Shown: positions 33,503-42,078, counted from the stretch's first letter. The stretch is 64,000 nucleotides of DNA from Bradyrhizobium lablabi (GCF_018129385.1 NZ_JAFCLN010000011.1:62001-126000); one strand, 5' to 3'. Notes: generated by a model from the letters alone, not told the origin. Made by a program: numbers and translations.

Positions 33503-34329
33503 TGGGCGCGCATGTCGAAGTGATGGATCTCGTTGCGCAGATGAAGGCCGCCGAGCAGGCCTTTGTGCTTGCGACCGTCGTGCGTACGGTGTCGGTGACC
33601 GCGGCCAAGGCCGGCGCGAAGGCGATCATCCGTCCCGACGGCACCATCGTGGCGGGCTGGATCGGTGGCGGCTGTGCGAAGGGCGCCGTGCTGAAGGCCG
33701 CGCGCGAGGCGCTGGCCGATGGCGAGCCGCGCATGGTGTCGGTGCAACCGGAGAATCTTTTGGCCGAACTCGGCGTCAAGCCCGGCGAACTGCGCGAGGG
33801 CGTACGCTTCGCCTCCAACATGTGCCCGAGCAAGGGCACGATGGATATTTTTGTGGAGCCGGTCTTGCCGCATCCCTCGCTGGTGATTTTTGGCGCAAGC
33901 CCCGTCGCGATGTCGCTGGCCACGCAGGCGCGGCAGCTCGGCTATCACGTCACGCTCGCCGCGCCTTCGGCGGATGTGGCGGCCGTGCCGGACGCGGATA
34001 CGATGGTCGACGGTTTTGTGCTGGACGAACTCAACCAGGCGCGCCGCTTTGTCGTGGTCTCGACCCAGGGTAAGGGCGACGAGGCGGCCTTGCGTGCGGC
34101 GATCGCCACCGAGGCCGAATATCACGCGTTCGTCGGCTCTCGTCGCAAGATGAAAGCGTTGCGCGAAAAACTGGTTGCGCAAGGCGTCGACGCCGCCGCG
34201 ATCGATCGCGTCAAGGCGCCGGCCGGCCTCGATCTCGGCGCGATCACGCCGGAGGAGATCGCGATGTCGATCCTCGCCGAGATCACCGCCCTGCGCCGGC
34301 GGGGACAACGCGCCGCGCCTTCCGTCTGA
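33502..34329 (+). CDS. coxF: CoxF, XdhC-family maturation factor
   Basis: A 275-residue XdhC/CoxF family protein: N-terminal XdhC-CoxI segment FVLATVVRTVSVTAAKAG, GTIVAGWIGGGCAKGAV, and a C-terminal Rossmann-like domain (LVIFGASPVAMSLATQARQLGY; EYHAFVGSRRKMKALREKL; ITPEEIAMSILAEI). Members bind molybdenum cofactor or assist in sulfuration/copper insertion. Translation is coupled to coxE through TAATG. Confidence 0.93.
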   Translation: MGAHVEVMDLVAQMKAAEQAFVLATVVRTVSVTAAKAGAKAIIRPDGTIVAGWIGGGCAKGAVLKAAREALADGEPRMVSVQPENLLAELGVKPGELREGVRFASNMCPSKGTMDIFVEPVLPHPSLVIFGASPVAMSLATQARQLGYHVTLAAPSADVAAVPDADTMVDGFVLDELNQARRFVVVSTQGKGDEAALRAAIATEAEYHAFVGSRRKMKALREKLVAQGVDAAAIDRVKAPAGLDLGAITPEEIAMSILAEITALRRRGQRAAPSV

Positions 34330-34350
34330 AGAAAATCAGGAAACAAGAAA

Positions 34351-34806
34351 ATGCAGATGAACGACAGTCAGCGTATCCCTGCGTCGCGGGAAAAGGTGTG
34401 GGCCGCGCTGAACGATCCCGATGTGTTGAGGCGATGCATTCCCGGCTGCGAGTCGCTGGAAAAGACCGCACCGCATGAGATGACCGCGACCGTCATCTTC
34501 AAGGTCGGCCCGATCAAGGCGACGTTCGGCGGCAAGGTCACGCTCTCCGATCTCGATCCGCCGAACGGCTATCGCATCTCCGGCGAAGGCGCCGGCGGGG
34601 TTGCCGGCTACGCCAAGGGCGGCGCGACCGTGACGTTGACGGCGGAAGGCCCCGACGTGACGATCCTTACGTACGAAGTCGATGCCCAGATCGGCGGCAA
34701 GCTGGCGCAGCTCGGCGGCCGCCTGATCGATTCCACCGCGAAGAAACTGGCAGGCCAGTTCTTTGAATCGTTCGGTGAAGTTGTCGGCAGCGCCGCGGTG
34801 GCCTGA
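34351..34806 (+). CDS. coxG: CoxG family protein (SRPBCC fold), CO dehydrogenase accessory
   Basis: A 151-residue CoxG/SRPBCC protein: RIPASREKVWAALNDPDVLR, CIPGCESLEKTAPHEM, FKVGPIKATFGGKVTLSD, LAQLGGRLIDSTAKKLAGQF. CoxG is reported to anchor CO dehydrogenase at the membrane and to handle quinone. This copy ends right after the domain (SAAVA) and lacks the hydrophobic C-terminal tail of longer CoxG proteins of about 200 residues, so membrane attachment must be indirect if it occurs. Last gene of the cox cluster; no coxH, coxI or coxK follows. Confidence 0.92.
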   Translation: MQMNDSQRIPASREKVWAALNDPDVLRRCIPGCESLEKTAPHEMTATVIFKVGPIKATFGGKVTLSDLDPPNGYRISGEGAGGVAGYAKGGATVTLTAEGPDVTILTYEVDAQIGGKLAQLGGRLIDSTAKKLAGQFFESFGEVVGSAAVA

Positions 34807-34934
34807 AGCGCCGGGCGCGATCGATCGCACGTCTCCGGATTTGCCGGGTGGTCCAGCCCCAACTGCATATGGCGGCGGTTGGCGCGGCGTCTATAGTACT
34901 CCCAACAACAAGTCATTGAATGGGGAGAACGCCG

Positions 34935-35753
34935 ATGGCCGGGCCTGCGCAGGATGCTTCCGATTGGCTTGGCCTGGCTGGCCGTGTTGCCGTGGTCACC
35001 GGCGGGGGCGGCGGCATCGGCCGCGCCACGGCCATCAGCTTTGCGCGCGCCGGCGCAAACGTCGCGGTGATCGATCGCGACGAGAAGGGCCTGGAAACGA
35101 CGCGGGGCGAACTGCGCGCGCTGGGCGCCGATCCCGTCGTGGCGCCTTGCGATACGACGGACGAGGCGAGCGTCGCCGCTGCGGCGGAGACCATCGAAAG
35201 GTCGCTCGGTCCGTGCGGCATCCTCGTCAATACCGCCGCGATCCTGCGCCCGGGCGGACTGGATACGCTGACGCTGGCCGAATGGAATGCGACGCTCTCC
35301 GTCAACCTGACCGGCTACTTCCTTTGCGCGCAGATATTTGCCCGGCAGATGCGAAAGCTCGGGCGCGGCAGCCTGGTCCATGTGGCTTCCGTCGCCGGCT
35401 CCAACGCGCAGGGCTTTTCCGGCGCCTACAGCGTCAGCAAGGCCGGAGTCGTCATGCTGTCGCGCCAGCTTGCCAGCGAATGGGGCCCAGGCGGCATCCG
35501 CAGCAATGTCGTCAGTCCCGGCCTCGTGGTCACGCCGATGAGCCAGGCTTTTTACGACACGCCGGGTGTTACCGAGCGGCGGACGGCGGTGGTGCCGATG
35601 CGCCGGATCGGCGCGCCGCAGGACATGGCCGATGCGATCCTGTTCCTGGCCAGCGACCGCGCGTCCTACGTCAACGGCGACGAGATCATCGTCGACGGCG
35701 GCTTTACGCGAACGATCATGAATCTGGTGCCGCGGCCGGGGCATGGGGAGTAA
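34935..35753 (+). CDS. SDR family NAD(P)-dependent oxidoreductase
   Basis: A 272-residue classical short-chain dehydrogenase: cofactor motif VVTGGGGGIGRA, acidic VIDRDEK suggesting NAD(H), the NAG-equivalent LVNTAAI, catalytic YSVSK with an upstream serine (VASVAGS), and C-terminal YVNGDEIIVDGGF. Start ATG 34935 with GGGGAGAA; an ATG at 34920 is in frame but without a ribosome site. It follows coxG after 128 bp and is probably a separate transcript. Substrate unknown. Confidence 0.9.
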   Translation: MAGPAQDASDWLGLAGRVAVVTGGGGGIGRATAISFARAGANVAVIDRDEKGLETTRGELRALGADPVVAPCDTTDEASVAAAAETIERSLGPCGILVNTAAILRPGGLDTLTLAEWNATLSVNLTGYFLCAQIFARQMRKLGRGSLVHVASVAGSNAQGFSGAYSVSKAGVVMLSRQLASEWGPGGIRSNVVSPGLVVTPMSQAFYDTPGVTERRTAVVPMRRIGAPQDMADAILFLASDRASYVNGDEIIVDGGFTRTIMNLVPRPGHGE

Positions 35754-35768
35754 AAGGACTATCCCCCT

Positions 35769-35858
35769 CGTCATTGCGAGCGAAGCGAAGCAATCCAGCT
35801 TTCTTCGCCGCGACAAGAAAGCTGGATTGCTTCGTCGCTGGCGCTCCTCGCAATGACG
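35769..35858. repeat. Palindromic repeat, CGTCATTGCGAGCG family, copy 4
   Basis: CGTCATTGCGAGCGAAGCGA...AATCCAGCTTTC / GAAAGCTGGATTGCTTCG...CTCGCAATGACG. Arms of about 35 bp. It lies between convergent SDR and prs genes. Confidence 0.85.
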
Positions 35859-35891
35859 CGGATGGGCCTCAGAAATCTAACAAACAGCAAT

Positions 35892-35917
35892 GGTGGGCAC
35901 GCTGCGCTTTGCCCACC
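35892..35917. terminator. Hairpin between convergent SDR and prs genes
   Basis: GGTGGGCA (35892-35899) pairs with TGCCCACC (35910-35917). There is no T-run on either side, so this is a possible transcript end for prs rather than a clear intrinsic terminator. It may be a small member of another dispersed repeat family. Confidence 0.4.
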
Positions 35918-35943
35918 CTACGGCTCAAGGCCGGGACGACGGT

Positions 35944-36897
35944 CTACTCGAACAGGCTCGAGACCGACTCTTCCGCGGCGGTACGGGCAATCGCCTCGGA
36001 GATCAGGCTGGCGACCGAGAGCGAACGGATGTTCGGCGCCTTCTTCACTGCGTCGGTCGGCTGGATCGAGTTGGTGATGACGAGCTCTTTCAGCCGCGAG
36101 GAGGTGATGCGCGTGGTGGCGCCGCCGGACAGCACGCCGTGGGTGATGTAGGCGTAGACTTCCTTGGCACCGTGGTTGATCAGCGCGTCGGCCGCGTTCA
36201 CCAGCGTGCCGCCGGAGTCCACGATGTCGTCGACCAGGATGCAGGTGTAGCCGGCGACTTCGCCGATCACGTTCATCACTTCGGATTCGCCGGCGCGCTC
36301 GCGGCGCTTGTCGACGATCGCGAGCGGGGTGTTGATGCGCTTGGCAAGCCCGCGGGCGCGCGCCACGCCGCCGACGTCGGGCGAGACCACCATGACGTTG
36401 GAGAGGTCGAAGCGTTCCTTGATGTCGCGCACCATCAGCGGCGAGGCGTAGAGATTGTCGGTCGGGATGTCGAAGAAGCCCTGGATCTGCCCGGCATGCA
36501 GGTCGAGCGTCATGACGCGGTCGACGCCGGCCTGGGTGATCAGGTTCGCGACCAGTTTTGCCGAGATCGGCGTGCGCGAGCCGGATTTGCGATCCTGCCG
36601 GGCGTAGCCGAAATAGGGGATCACCGCCGTGATGCGGTGCGCCGAGGAGCGGCGCAGCGCGTCGGTGATGATCAGAAGCTCCATCAGATGGTCGTTGGTC
36701 GGAAACGACGTCGACTGGATGATGAACGCGTCGGAGCCGCGCACGTTCTCCTGGATCTCGACAAAGATCTCCATGTCGGCGAAGCGCCGGACCACCGCCT
36801 TGGCGAGCGGCACGCCGAGCCCGTCGGCGATCTCCTGCGCCAGCGGCGGATTGGAGTTGCCGGCGACCAGCTTGATTGAGCCGTTCTTGGCCGACAT
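35944..36897 (-). CDS. prs: Ribose-phosphate pyrophosphokinase
   Basis: A 317-residue class I PRPP synthetase. Seen: IKLVAGNSNPPLAQEIADGL, the ATP loop RRFADMEIFVEIQENVRGSD, the metal-site region DRVMTLDLHAGQIQGFFDIP, and the PRPP-binding loop LVDDIVDSGGTLVNAA. It makes PRPP from ribose-5-phosphate and ATP for nucleotide, His and Trp synthesis. Start at MSAKNGS (36897), preceded by GGGGGGGAACG; an ATG 42 bases upstream is in frame. Confidence 0.96.
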   Translation of the reverse strand: MSAKNGSIKLVAGNSNPPLAQEIADGLGVPLAKAVVRRFADMEIFVEIQENVRGSDAFIIQSTSFPTNDHLMELLIITDALRRSSAHRITAVIPYFGYARQDRKSGSRTPISAKLVANLITQAGVDRVMTLDLHAGQIQGFFDIPTDNLYASPLMVRDIKERFDLSNVMVVSPDVGGVARARGLAKRINTPLAIVDKRRERAGESEVMNVIGEVAGYTCILVDDIVDSGGTLVNAADALINHGAKEVYAYITHGVLSGGATTRITSSRLKELVITNSIQPTDAVKKAPNIRSLSVASLISEAIARTAAEESVSSLFE

Positions 36898-37065
36898 CGA
36901 CGTTCCCCCCCGTGCCTTGCTGGATACGACGTTGAGCATCTCGGGTACCTACAGAGCCGGCCGGGTTTCGATGGGCGAGGAAATATCAGGCGTGTGACAG
37001 TGCGGCAACCCGCCACGCCGGTTTTCCCGGTCAAAATGGTAAGTAAAATGCGGATTTTACCCGCT

Positions 37066-37671
37066 TTATTGGGCGCTATAGGCGAGGGCGCCGGTAGCCG
37101 CTTCCGTGCTCGCCACGGCGGGCCCGCGGCGGCCGGGGGCCGGGGCGGGCGGCGTCGCATCGACCGGGCCGCCGTTGATCATGCCGGAAAGTCCGCTCAA
37201 GCCCGCCTGCGCGATCTTGCGCAGCACCATGTCGTCGGCGGCGGCCCAGGCGTCGCGGCCGGCCTTGCCCGCGGGCTCTTCGCCGGACAGGCGCAGTGCG
37301 CGCTGTTGGTTGGAATCGTAGACGTCCCAGACCCAGGCAATCACGGTGCGGCCGCGGACCACCTGCGCGGAGAGATAGCTGCGGACGCGATAGGACGCCG
37401 TGCCTTCGCGCGAGACGATGGCAAGGTTACGCAGCTTGGATTCGCTGTCGAGCACGCCGACCATGCGGTCGAACACCGGCGGCGGTGGCCCATCGATCGA
37501 TTCGAAGGCAACCGTGGCGCCGCCGCCACTTGCCATCGCGAAGGAATTGCTGCCGGCGCCGCCACCCGCGGCGCAACCGCCGAGCGCGCATGCCAAGAGC
37601 AGCGCGCCGGCAAATGCCGCGCGCGCAAAAATCCGGCTCGCTCCGAGCAGGTTGGCTGACGCTTCCCTCAT
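37066..37671 (-). CDS. Putative lipoprotein
   Basis: A 201-residue protein with a signal sequence ending in the lipobox ALGGC (AFAGALLLACALGGCAAG), so lipid-anchored via the Lgt pathway (lgt is at 41224). The mature part contains VFDRMVGVLDSESKLRNLAIVSREG, SYRVRSYLSAQVV and TVIAWVWDVYD, then an Ala/Pro-rich tail. I do not recognise a named family, although the layout is common in Bradyrhizobium. An inverted repeat CGTTAA-N6-TTAACG lies 15-32 bp upstream of the start. Confidence 0.82.
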   Translation of the reverse strand: MREASANLLGASRIFARAAFAGALLLACALGGCAAGGGAGSNSFAMASGGGATVAFESIDGPPPPVFDRMVGVLDSESKLRNLAIVSREGTASYRVRSYLSAQVVRGRTVIAWVWDVYDSNQQRALRLSGEEPAGKAGRDAWAAADDMVLRKIAQAGLSGLSGMINGGPVDATPPAPAPGRRGPAVASTEAATGALAYSAQ

Positions 37672-37685
37672 TGCCCCTGCGATAG

Positions 37686-37703
37686 CGTTAATGGCTGTTA
37701 ACG
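37686..37703. promoter_or_regulatory. Inverted repeat upstream of the lipoprotein gene
   Basis: CGTTAA-TGGCTG-TTAACG is a perfect 6-bp-arm inverted repeat, just upstream of the lipoprotein start and A+T-rich relative to the surroundings. It resembles two CtrA half-sites but with 6-bp instead of 7-bp spacing. Regulator unknown. Confidence 0.35.
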
Positions 37704-37798
37704 TCTAGGGCGGGCAGGACACAGGAAGGGAAGGAATCGGTTGCGAACAGGCCGGTTTGTTCACCTCGGGGACAAATTTTTCCCGTCGGGCGCTTCGC

Positions 37799-38731
37799 TC
37801 AACCCGCAAGGTGATGCTTCATGGCCGCCAGCACCCACTTCCATTCGCGGTTGGGGCTCGCTTGTGGAGACTGGCCCTTCATGATCGCAACGAGCTCCCA
37901 GTAGCGGCTCGCACGGTCATCGTGCTCTGTGTATTTTCCGAGCAGCCACACCTTGAACGTGGCATCGGGCTGACGACCCAGCGTTCGCGCCAGTGTTTCC
38001 ATCCAGTCCTGGACCAGGGCGGCGCCTTCTTCGGATGCCGGCTCCAGACCGCGATCGATCGCCTCCTTTGCCTTGAGCCGCATTTCGTCGCTGGCCTGGC
38101 GGTAGGCGGCCGGATCGAATCCGTCGCGATTCCAGAACTCGCTTGCGTTGGATCGCATCTGGGCGATGAAATTGGGATCGTTGAGGATTTCGGAAAGCTC
38201 GATCCAGGCGTCGCATTGCTCGGGCGTCGGTTCATCCGGCAACTCGGGAATACTCGAATCGATCATCTGATGGATCCATTTGGGATCGATTCTCACGCCG
38301 TCGGAGACCTCCTGGTAGAATCGCTCGACGACGCTGCGGCGCTCTGCTTGCGATAGTCGGGTCATGGTCCAGTATCTCCTCAGGTCGGCTTCGGTAGGGT
38401 CGGAAGAACGAAGCGCCGCGCGCAGGGCAGAAGCGACCCGTCGCTGCGCGGCGATTTCTGCTTCGAGCGCTTCAAGGCGCAGTTTGAGGGCTTCCGCCAG
38501 CGACAGATCGTGCGACAGCACCTCGCGGATGGTACCGAGGTCGAGGCCGGCGTCTCGCAAGCAGCAAATAAGGTTGAGGCGGACGAGCTCGCTGTCGGTG
38601 AACACGCGATAGCCGCTCTCGGTGCGGCCGGCGGGAGGCAGCAGTCCCTCGTCCGCATAGAACCGGAGCCGCCGCACGGAAACTCCGCTCAGGCGCGATG
38701 CTTCGCCGATGCTGTAGGTGCGTTGTGTCAT
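37799..38731 (-). CDS. MerR family transcriptional regulator
   Basis: A 310-residue regulator. The N-terminal MerR helix-turn-helix is TYSIGEASRLSGVSVRRLRF then YADEGLLPPAGRTESGYRVF, followed by the dimerisation helix (LKLRLEALEAEIAAQRRVAS). The C-terminal 190 residues form a helical effector domain (VSDGVRIDPKWIHQMIDSSI; EQCDAWIELSEILNDPNF) of the type found in multidrug-sensing members. Start ATG at 38731. A MerR-type operator lies just upstream. No divergent target gene is evident, so autoregulation is the main inference. Confidence 0.9.
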   Translation of the reverse strand: MTQRTYSIGEASRLSGVSVRRLRFYADEGLLPPAGRTESGYRVFTDSELVRLNLICCLRDAGLDLGTIREVLSHDLSLAEALKLRLEALEAEIAAQRRVASALRAALRSSDPTEADLRRYWTMTRLSQAERRSVVERFYQEVSDGVRIDPKWIHQMIDSSIPELPDEPTPEQCDAWIELSEILNDPNFIAQMRSNASEFWNRDGFDPAAYRQASDEMRLKAKEAIDRGLEPASEEGAALVQDWMETLARTLGRQPDATFKVWLLGKYTEHDDRASRYWELVAIMKGQSPQASPNREWKWVLAAMKHHLAG

Positions 38732-38738
38732 GGACGCC

Positions 38739-38769
38739 CTTGTGCGGTCTCCACCGGGTGGAGAGTCAA
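38739..38769 (-). promoter_or_regulatory. MerR-type promoter/operator of the regulator at 37799
   Basis: On the minus strand, TTGACT (38769-38764) is followed by the perfect palindrome CTCCAC-CCG-GTGGAG (38763-38749) and, after a 19-bp spacer, CACAAG as a weak -10. An overlong 19-bp spacer with a centred dyad is the hallmark of MerR-activated promoters. Confidence 0.65.
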
Positions 38770-39007
38770 GGGCTTCAGTGCGTGGGATCGCAGCACGAAT
38801 CGGCCGCGGCGCGATCAGCCAGTGATCGACCGCGAATTCGCCTTCGCGCACTCACCCGGGGCGCCAGGCTGTCTCAAGCCGGGCGCGGGCAAGGCAAGGC
38901 CGTGCTGAGGGTGCGCTGGCGCACGCCGCTACGCCCGGACAAGCCGGGCGGTCCAGTACTGCCGATCGCGGATCGTCGGGTAGACCGGGTCCCGCGCGCG
39001 CGGAACC

Positions 39008-39166
39008 TCAGTGCTGGGTCTTCAGATCACCTTCGGCAACGGCAATCGAATATGCCGCATAGAGCTGATGAAGCTCGGCCTCAAGATGCTCGTTGACCAG
39101 TAGAAGCGCCTCGATTGCCGAGCGCTCGCTGCCGTTACATGATGCTATGATCTTCTCGATTGCCAT
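39008..39166 (-). CDS. Small hypothetical protein (52 residues)
   Basis: ATG at 39166 opens a 52-codon frame ending in TGA at 39008: starts MAIEKIIASCNGSERSAIEA, contains LLLVNEHLEAELHQLYAAY and ends EGDLKTQH. Composition is that of a soluble helical protein with amphipathic leucine spacing, unlike the repeats around. CGGAA lies before the start. I do not recognise it; short conserved proteins of this style are common in rhizobia. Confidence 0.55.
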   Translation of the reverse strand: MAIEKIIASCNGSERSAIEALLLVNEHLEAELHQLYAAYSIAVAEGDLKTQH

Positions 39167-39335
39167 TTCCGTACGCCTGGAAGCCACTTGTATTCCCCTG
39201 CACTCACACGCCCGAATATGGGATTATCGGAAGTAGAATGGGGCGGAATTCTGCACCGAACCGGATGATTTGGTGGCGTTGCAACGTTTTCCCCGGGGTA
39301 GAGAAAGGCGCCCGCAAACCGGTGCCTGGCCTCGT

Positions 39336-40103
39336 CTATTCCGGCTCCAGCGCGATGGCATGGACGTGCCGGCCGTAATCGGCCTCCTTGCGGTGCACCG
39401 AGCGGCGATAGCTGAAGCAGCGCGGGTCGGAATAGGTGTCGACGCCGAGGTCGTCGATCATCAGCACGCCGGCACTTTCCAGCCGCATGCGGATGAAGCC
39501 GGCCAGATCGAACATCGCGTGGCCGTCGCGCTCGCCGGGCAGGAAGAAGCGCGCGTTCTCTGCGTCGGCGTCGAGAAACCGCTCGACGAATTCGCTGCCG
39601 ACTTCATAGGAGCGCTGCCGGATCATGGGGCCCATGGCGGCGACGATGCCGCCTCGCTGGGCGCCAAGTTTTTCCATCGCCTCGATGGTGGATTCCAGCA
39701 CGCCGGTCAGCGCCCCCTTCCAGCCGGCATGCGCGCTGCCGATCACCCGCGCGGCGGGATCGGCGAACAGCACCGGCCCGCAATCGGCGGCGGTGATCCC
39801 GATCGCAAGTCCCTCGGTGCGGGTGACGATGGCATCGGCCTTTGGCCGCGAACCGTTCCACGGCCCCTCCGCGACCACGACGTCGGGCGAATGGATTTGA
39901 TGCGCGTTCAGGAAATATTCCGGCGAAACGCCAAGCTGCTCCGCCATGCGCCGCCGGTTCTCGGCGATCTTCGCCTGGTCGTCGTTCGAGCCCAGCCCGC
40001 CGTTGAGGCTGGTGTAAACCCCTTCCGACACGCCGCCTTCGCAGGTGAAGAACGCATGGCGCAGGCCGGGAACGGCCGAGAGCAGTGACGAAGCCATGAT
40101 CAT
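39336..40103 (-). CDS. pgeF: Multicopper-oxidase-like YfiH/PgeF family protein (peptidoglycan editing factor)
   Basis: A 255-residue protein of the laccase-domain/YfiH family. Zn-binding residues are in NAHQIHSPDV, GITAADCGPVLFAD and IGSAHAGWKGALTG. Family members are purine nucleoside phosphorylases/adenosine deaminases, and E. coli YfiH (PgeF) guards peptidoglycan composition. The ATG at 40103 overlaps the midA-like stop by four bases with AGGAGG upstream. Third gene in lgt-midA-pgeF. Confidence 0.93.
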   Translation of the reverse strand: MIMASSLLSAVPGLRHAFFTCEGGVSEGVYTSLNGGLGSNDDQAKIAENRRRMAEQLGVSPEYFLNAHQIHSPDVVVAEGPWNGSRPKADAIVTRTEGLAIGITAADCGPVLFADPAARVIGSAHAGWKGALTGVLESTIEAMEKLGAQRGGIVAAMGPMIRQRSYEVGSEFVERFLDADAENARFFLPGERDGHAMFDLAGFIRMRLESAGVLMIDDLGVDTYSDPRCFSYRRSVHRKEADYGRHVHAIALEPE

Positions 40104-41224
40104 GATGGGGTCCTCCTGTCCGGCTCTTCGTCGCTCAGGCCCGCGAGTGCGACAATGTCCGGCTGCGAGACGCCGAGCACCTTGAACATCGATCCCATGC
40201 CGCCGCGGCCGGGTTCGGTCAATCGCTTCAGCGCATCGGAAATGTCGGCGGAAACCTCGTGGGTGGCCTTTGCCATCAAATTCGCCGCGCGCGACTCGAT
40301 GCCGAGACGCTTGAGGAAATCGCCCTGCGTCACCGGGCCGTGCACACGCGCGCCGAGATCCTGCGCCGCGCGTGCCAGCGCCTGGAAATCGACATGCGCG
40401 GTCACGTCGGCCTGTCCCGGGTTTTGCAGGGGATCGGCAAAGCTGTGGCGGGCGATCGCCTGAAACGTGTCACCGGCGTCGCTGCGCAGATGGCCGTAAT
40501 CGATGATCAGCGCGGCGCCATCCTGGTCGCGCACGCGCCTGGCGATCTTCATGATCTCGGTATCGGGCCGCCATTCGAATACCGCGCCGGGAGGCGCGGC
40601 GCGCACCAGCGGCGGCAGCAGCACCTCGAAGCGCGGCGTGGGCTCGGCGGAGGCGCCGAACACCAGCCTGCCGTTCGCGTCGAGATCGACCACGCGCTCG
40701 TGCCAGCCGGTCTCGCGCTTTATCATCTGGTGGATCGGCAGCACGTCGAAATATTCGTTGGCAAGGATCACGGCGGGGCCGTCGACAATGTCGTCAAGCG
40801 TGTCATGCCAGGTGATGTTGCGTACGCCCGACAGCGTTGCACGCTGTTTTTCGCGCAGCACCGGGTTGATCTCGACCATGTGGATGGTGAGCGACTGATA
40901 GAGCGGCGGCAGCACCCGCAGCGCGCGCAGCGCGTCCGCCATCAGGGTGCCGCGTCCTGGCCCGAGCTCGACCAGCCGCAGGATCGGCGGCTGGCCGATT
41001 GCCTTCCATACCGAAGCCGCCCACAGGCCGAGCAGCTCGCCGAACATCTGGCTGACTTCCGGCGAGGTGGTGAAATCGCCCTCGCGCCCGAGCGGATCGC
41101 GTGAAACGTAATAGCCGTACTGCGGATGCAGCAGGCACAGTTCCATGTAGCGCCAGACCGGCATCGGGCCGGCTGACTTGATCAGCTTGTTGATCTCGTT
41201 CTGTAGCGGAGAAAATTCGATCAC
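40100..41224 (-). CDS. Class I SAM-dependent methyltransferase, MidA/NDUFAF7 family
   Basis: A 374-residue protein of the MidA (DUF185) family: MELCLLHPQYGYYVSRDPLG, DFTTSPEVSQMFGELLGLW, SAM motif RLVELGPGRGTLMADAL, and ILANEYFDVLPIHQM. The mitochondrial relative NDUFAF7 dimethylates an arginine in complex I subunit NDUFS2, so a similar role on NADH dehydrogenase is plausible. The start is a GTG at 41224 overlapping the lgt stop (TAGTG); an ATG further upstream lies within lgt. Confidence 0.92.
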   Translation of the reverse strand: MIEFSPLQNEINKLIKSAGPMPVWRYMELCLLHPQYGYYVSRDPLGREGDFTTSPEVSQMFGELLGLWAASVWKAIGQPPILRLVELGPGRGTLMADALRALRVLPPLYQSLTIHMVEINPVLREKQRATLSGVRNITWHDTLDDIVDGPAVILANEYFDVLPIHQMIKRETGWHERVVDLDANGRLVFGASAEPTPRFEVLLPPLVRAAPPGAVFEWRPDTEIMKIARRVRDQDGAALIIDYGHLRSDAGDTFQAIARHSFADPLQNPGQADVTAHVDFQALARAAQDLGARVHGPVTQGDFLKRLGIESRAANLMAKATHEVSADISDALKRLTEPGRGGMGSMFKVLGVSQPDIVALAGLSDEEPDRRTPS

Positions 41225-42066
41225 TAGTTTCCCTGAGCGGGCCTCGATTGGGGCGACGGCGTCTTGCGCCATGCCCGCACAATAAGGATCAGCCCGGCAA
41301 TAATCATCGGTATCGATAATAGCATGCCCATGGTCAGCCCGCGCCACAAGAAACCGAGCTGCGGGTCCGGCTCGCGGAACAGCTCGCCGGTGATGCGGGC
41401 CAGCGCATAGATCAGGATAAAGCTGCCGAGGATCAGGCCGGGCCGCTTCAAGGCGCCCATCCGGATCATCACGGCCAGCACGGCGAACAGCAAAACGCCT
41501 TCGAGCGCCGCTTCATAGAGCTGGCTCGGATGGCGCGGCAGCGGCCCGCCATTGGGAAACACGATTCCCCACGCGACGTCCGTCGTGCGGCCCCACAATT
41601 CGCTGTTGATGAAATTGGCGAGCCGCCCGAGGAACAGGCCGATCGGTCCGACTGCGGTGGTGATGTCGCCGAGCGACAGGATCGAGACGTTGTTACGGCG
41701 TGCGAACCACATCACCGCCGCGACGCAGCCGAGGAAGCCGCCGTGGAACGACATGCCGCCGTTCCACAACTGAAAGATCTCGGCGGGATGCTGCGCGAAG
41801 AACGCGGGATTATAGAACAGCACATAGCCGGTGCGGCCGCCGACGATGATGCCGAGGGTGACCCAGAGGATGAAGTCGTCGAGTTGCGGCAGCGAGATCG
41901 GCGCCGGTCCGCCCCACAGCCGCTCCTTCTTGATCAGCGAGCGGGCATAAATCCAGCCGAGCACGATGCCGCCGATATAGGCCAGCGCATACCAGCGGAT
42001 CGCGATCGGCCCGAGCTGGATGGCGACGGGATCGAACACCGGAAAGGCGATGGCAAGGAAGGGCAT
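41224..42066 (-). CDS. lgt: Phosphatidylglycerol--prolipoprotein diacylglyceryl transferase
   Basis: A 280-residue inner-membrane enzyme with about seven TM segments that adds diacylglycerol to the lipobox cysteine. The Lgt signature GRLANFINSELWGRTTDVAW and HPSQLYEAALEG (with catalytic Arg/His/Tyr) are present, as is the N-terminal IRWYALAYIGGIVLGW and GGMSFHGGFLG. First gene of the coupled lgt-midA-pgeF operon. Confidence 0.97.
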   Translation of the reverse strand: MPFLAIAFPVFDPVAIQLGPIAIRWYALAYIGGIVLGWIYARSLIKKERLWGGPAPISLPQLDDFILWVTLGIIVGGRTGYVLFYNPAFFAQHPAEIFQLWNGGMSFHGGFLGCVAAVMWFARRNNVSILSLGDITTAVGPIGLFLGRLANFINSELWGRTTDVAWGIVFPNGGPLPRHPSQLYEAALEGVLLFAVLAVMIRMGALKRPGLILGSFILIYALARITGELFREPDPQLGFLWRGLTMGMLLSIPMIIAGLILIVRAWRKTPSPQSRPAQGN

Positions 42067-42078
42067 CGTGTTCGTGCG

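Noticed and set aside
41225..41347. Longer MidA-like start at 41347
   Set aside because: This would overlap lgt by over 120 bp with non-family residues; the GTG overlapping the lgt stop gives the family N-terminus.
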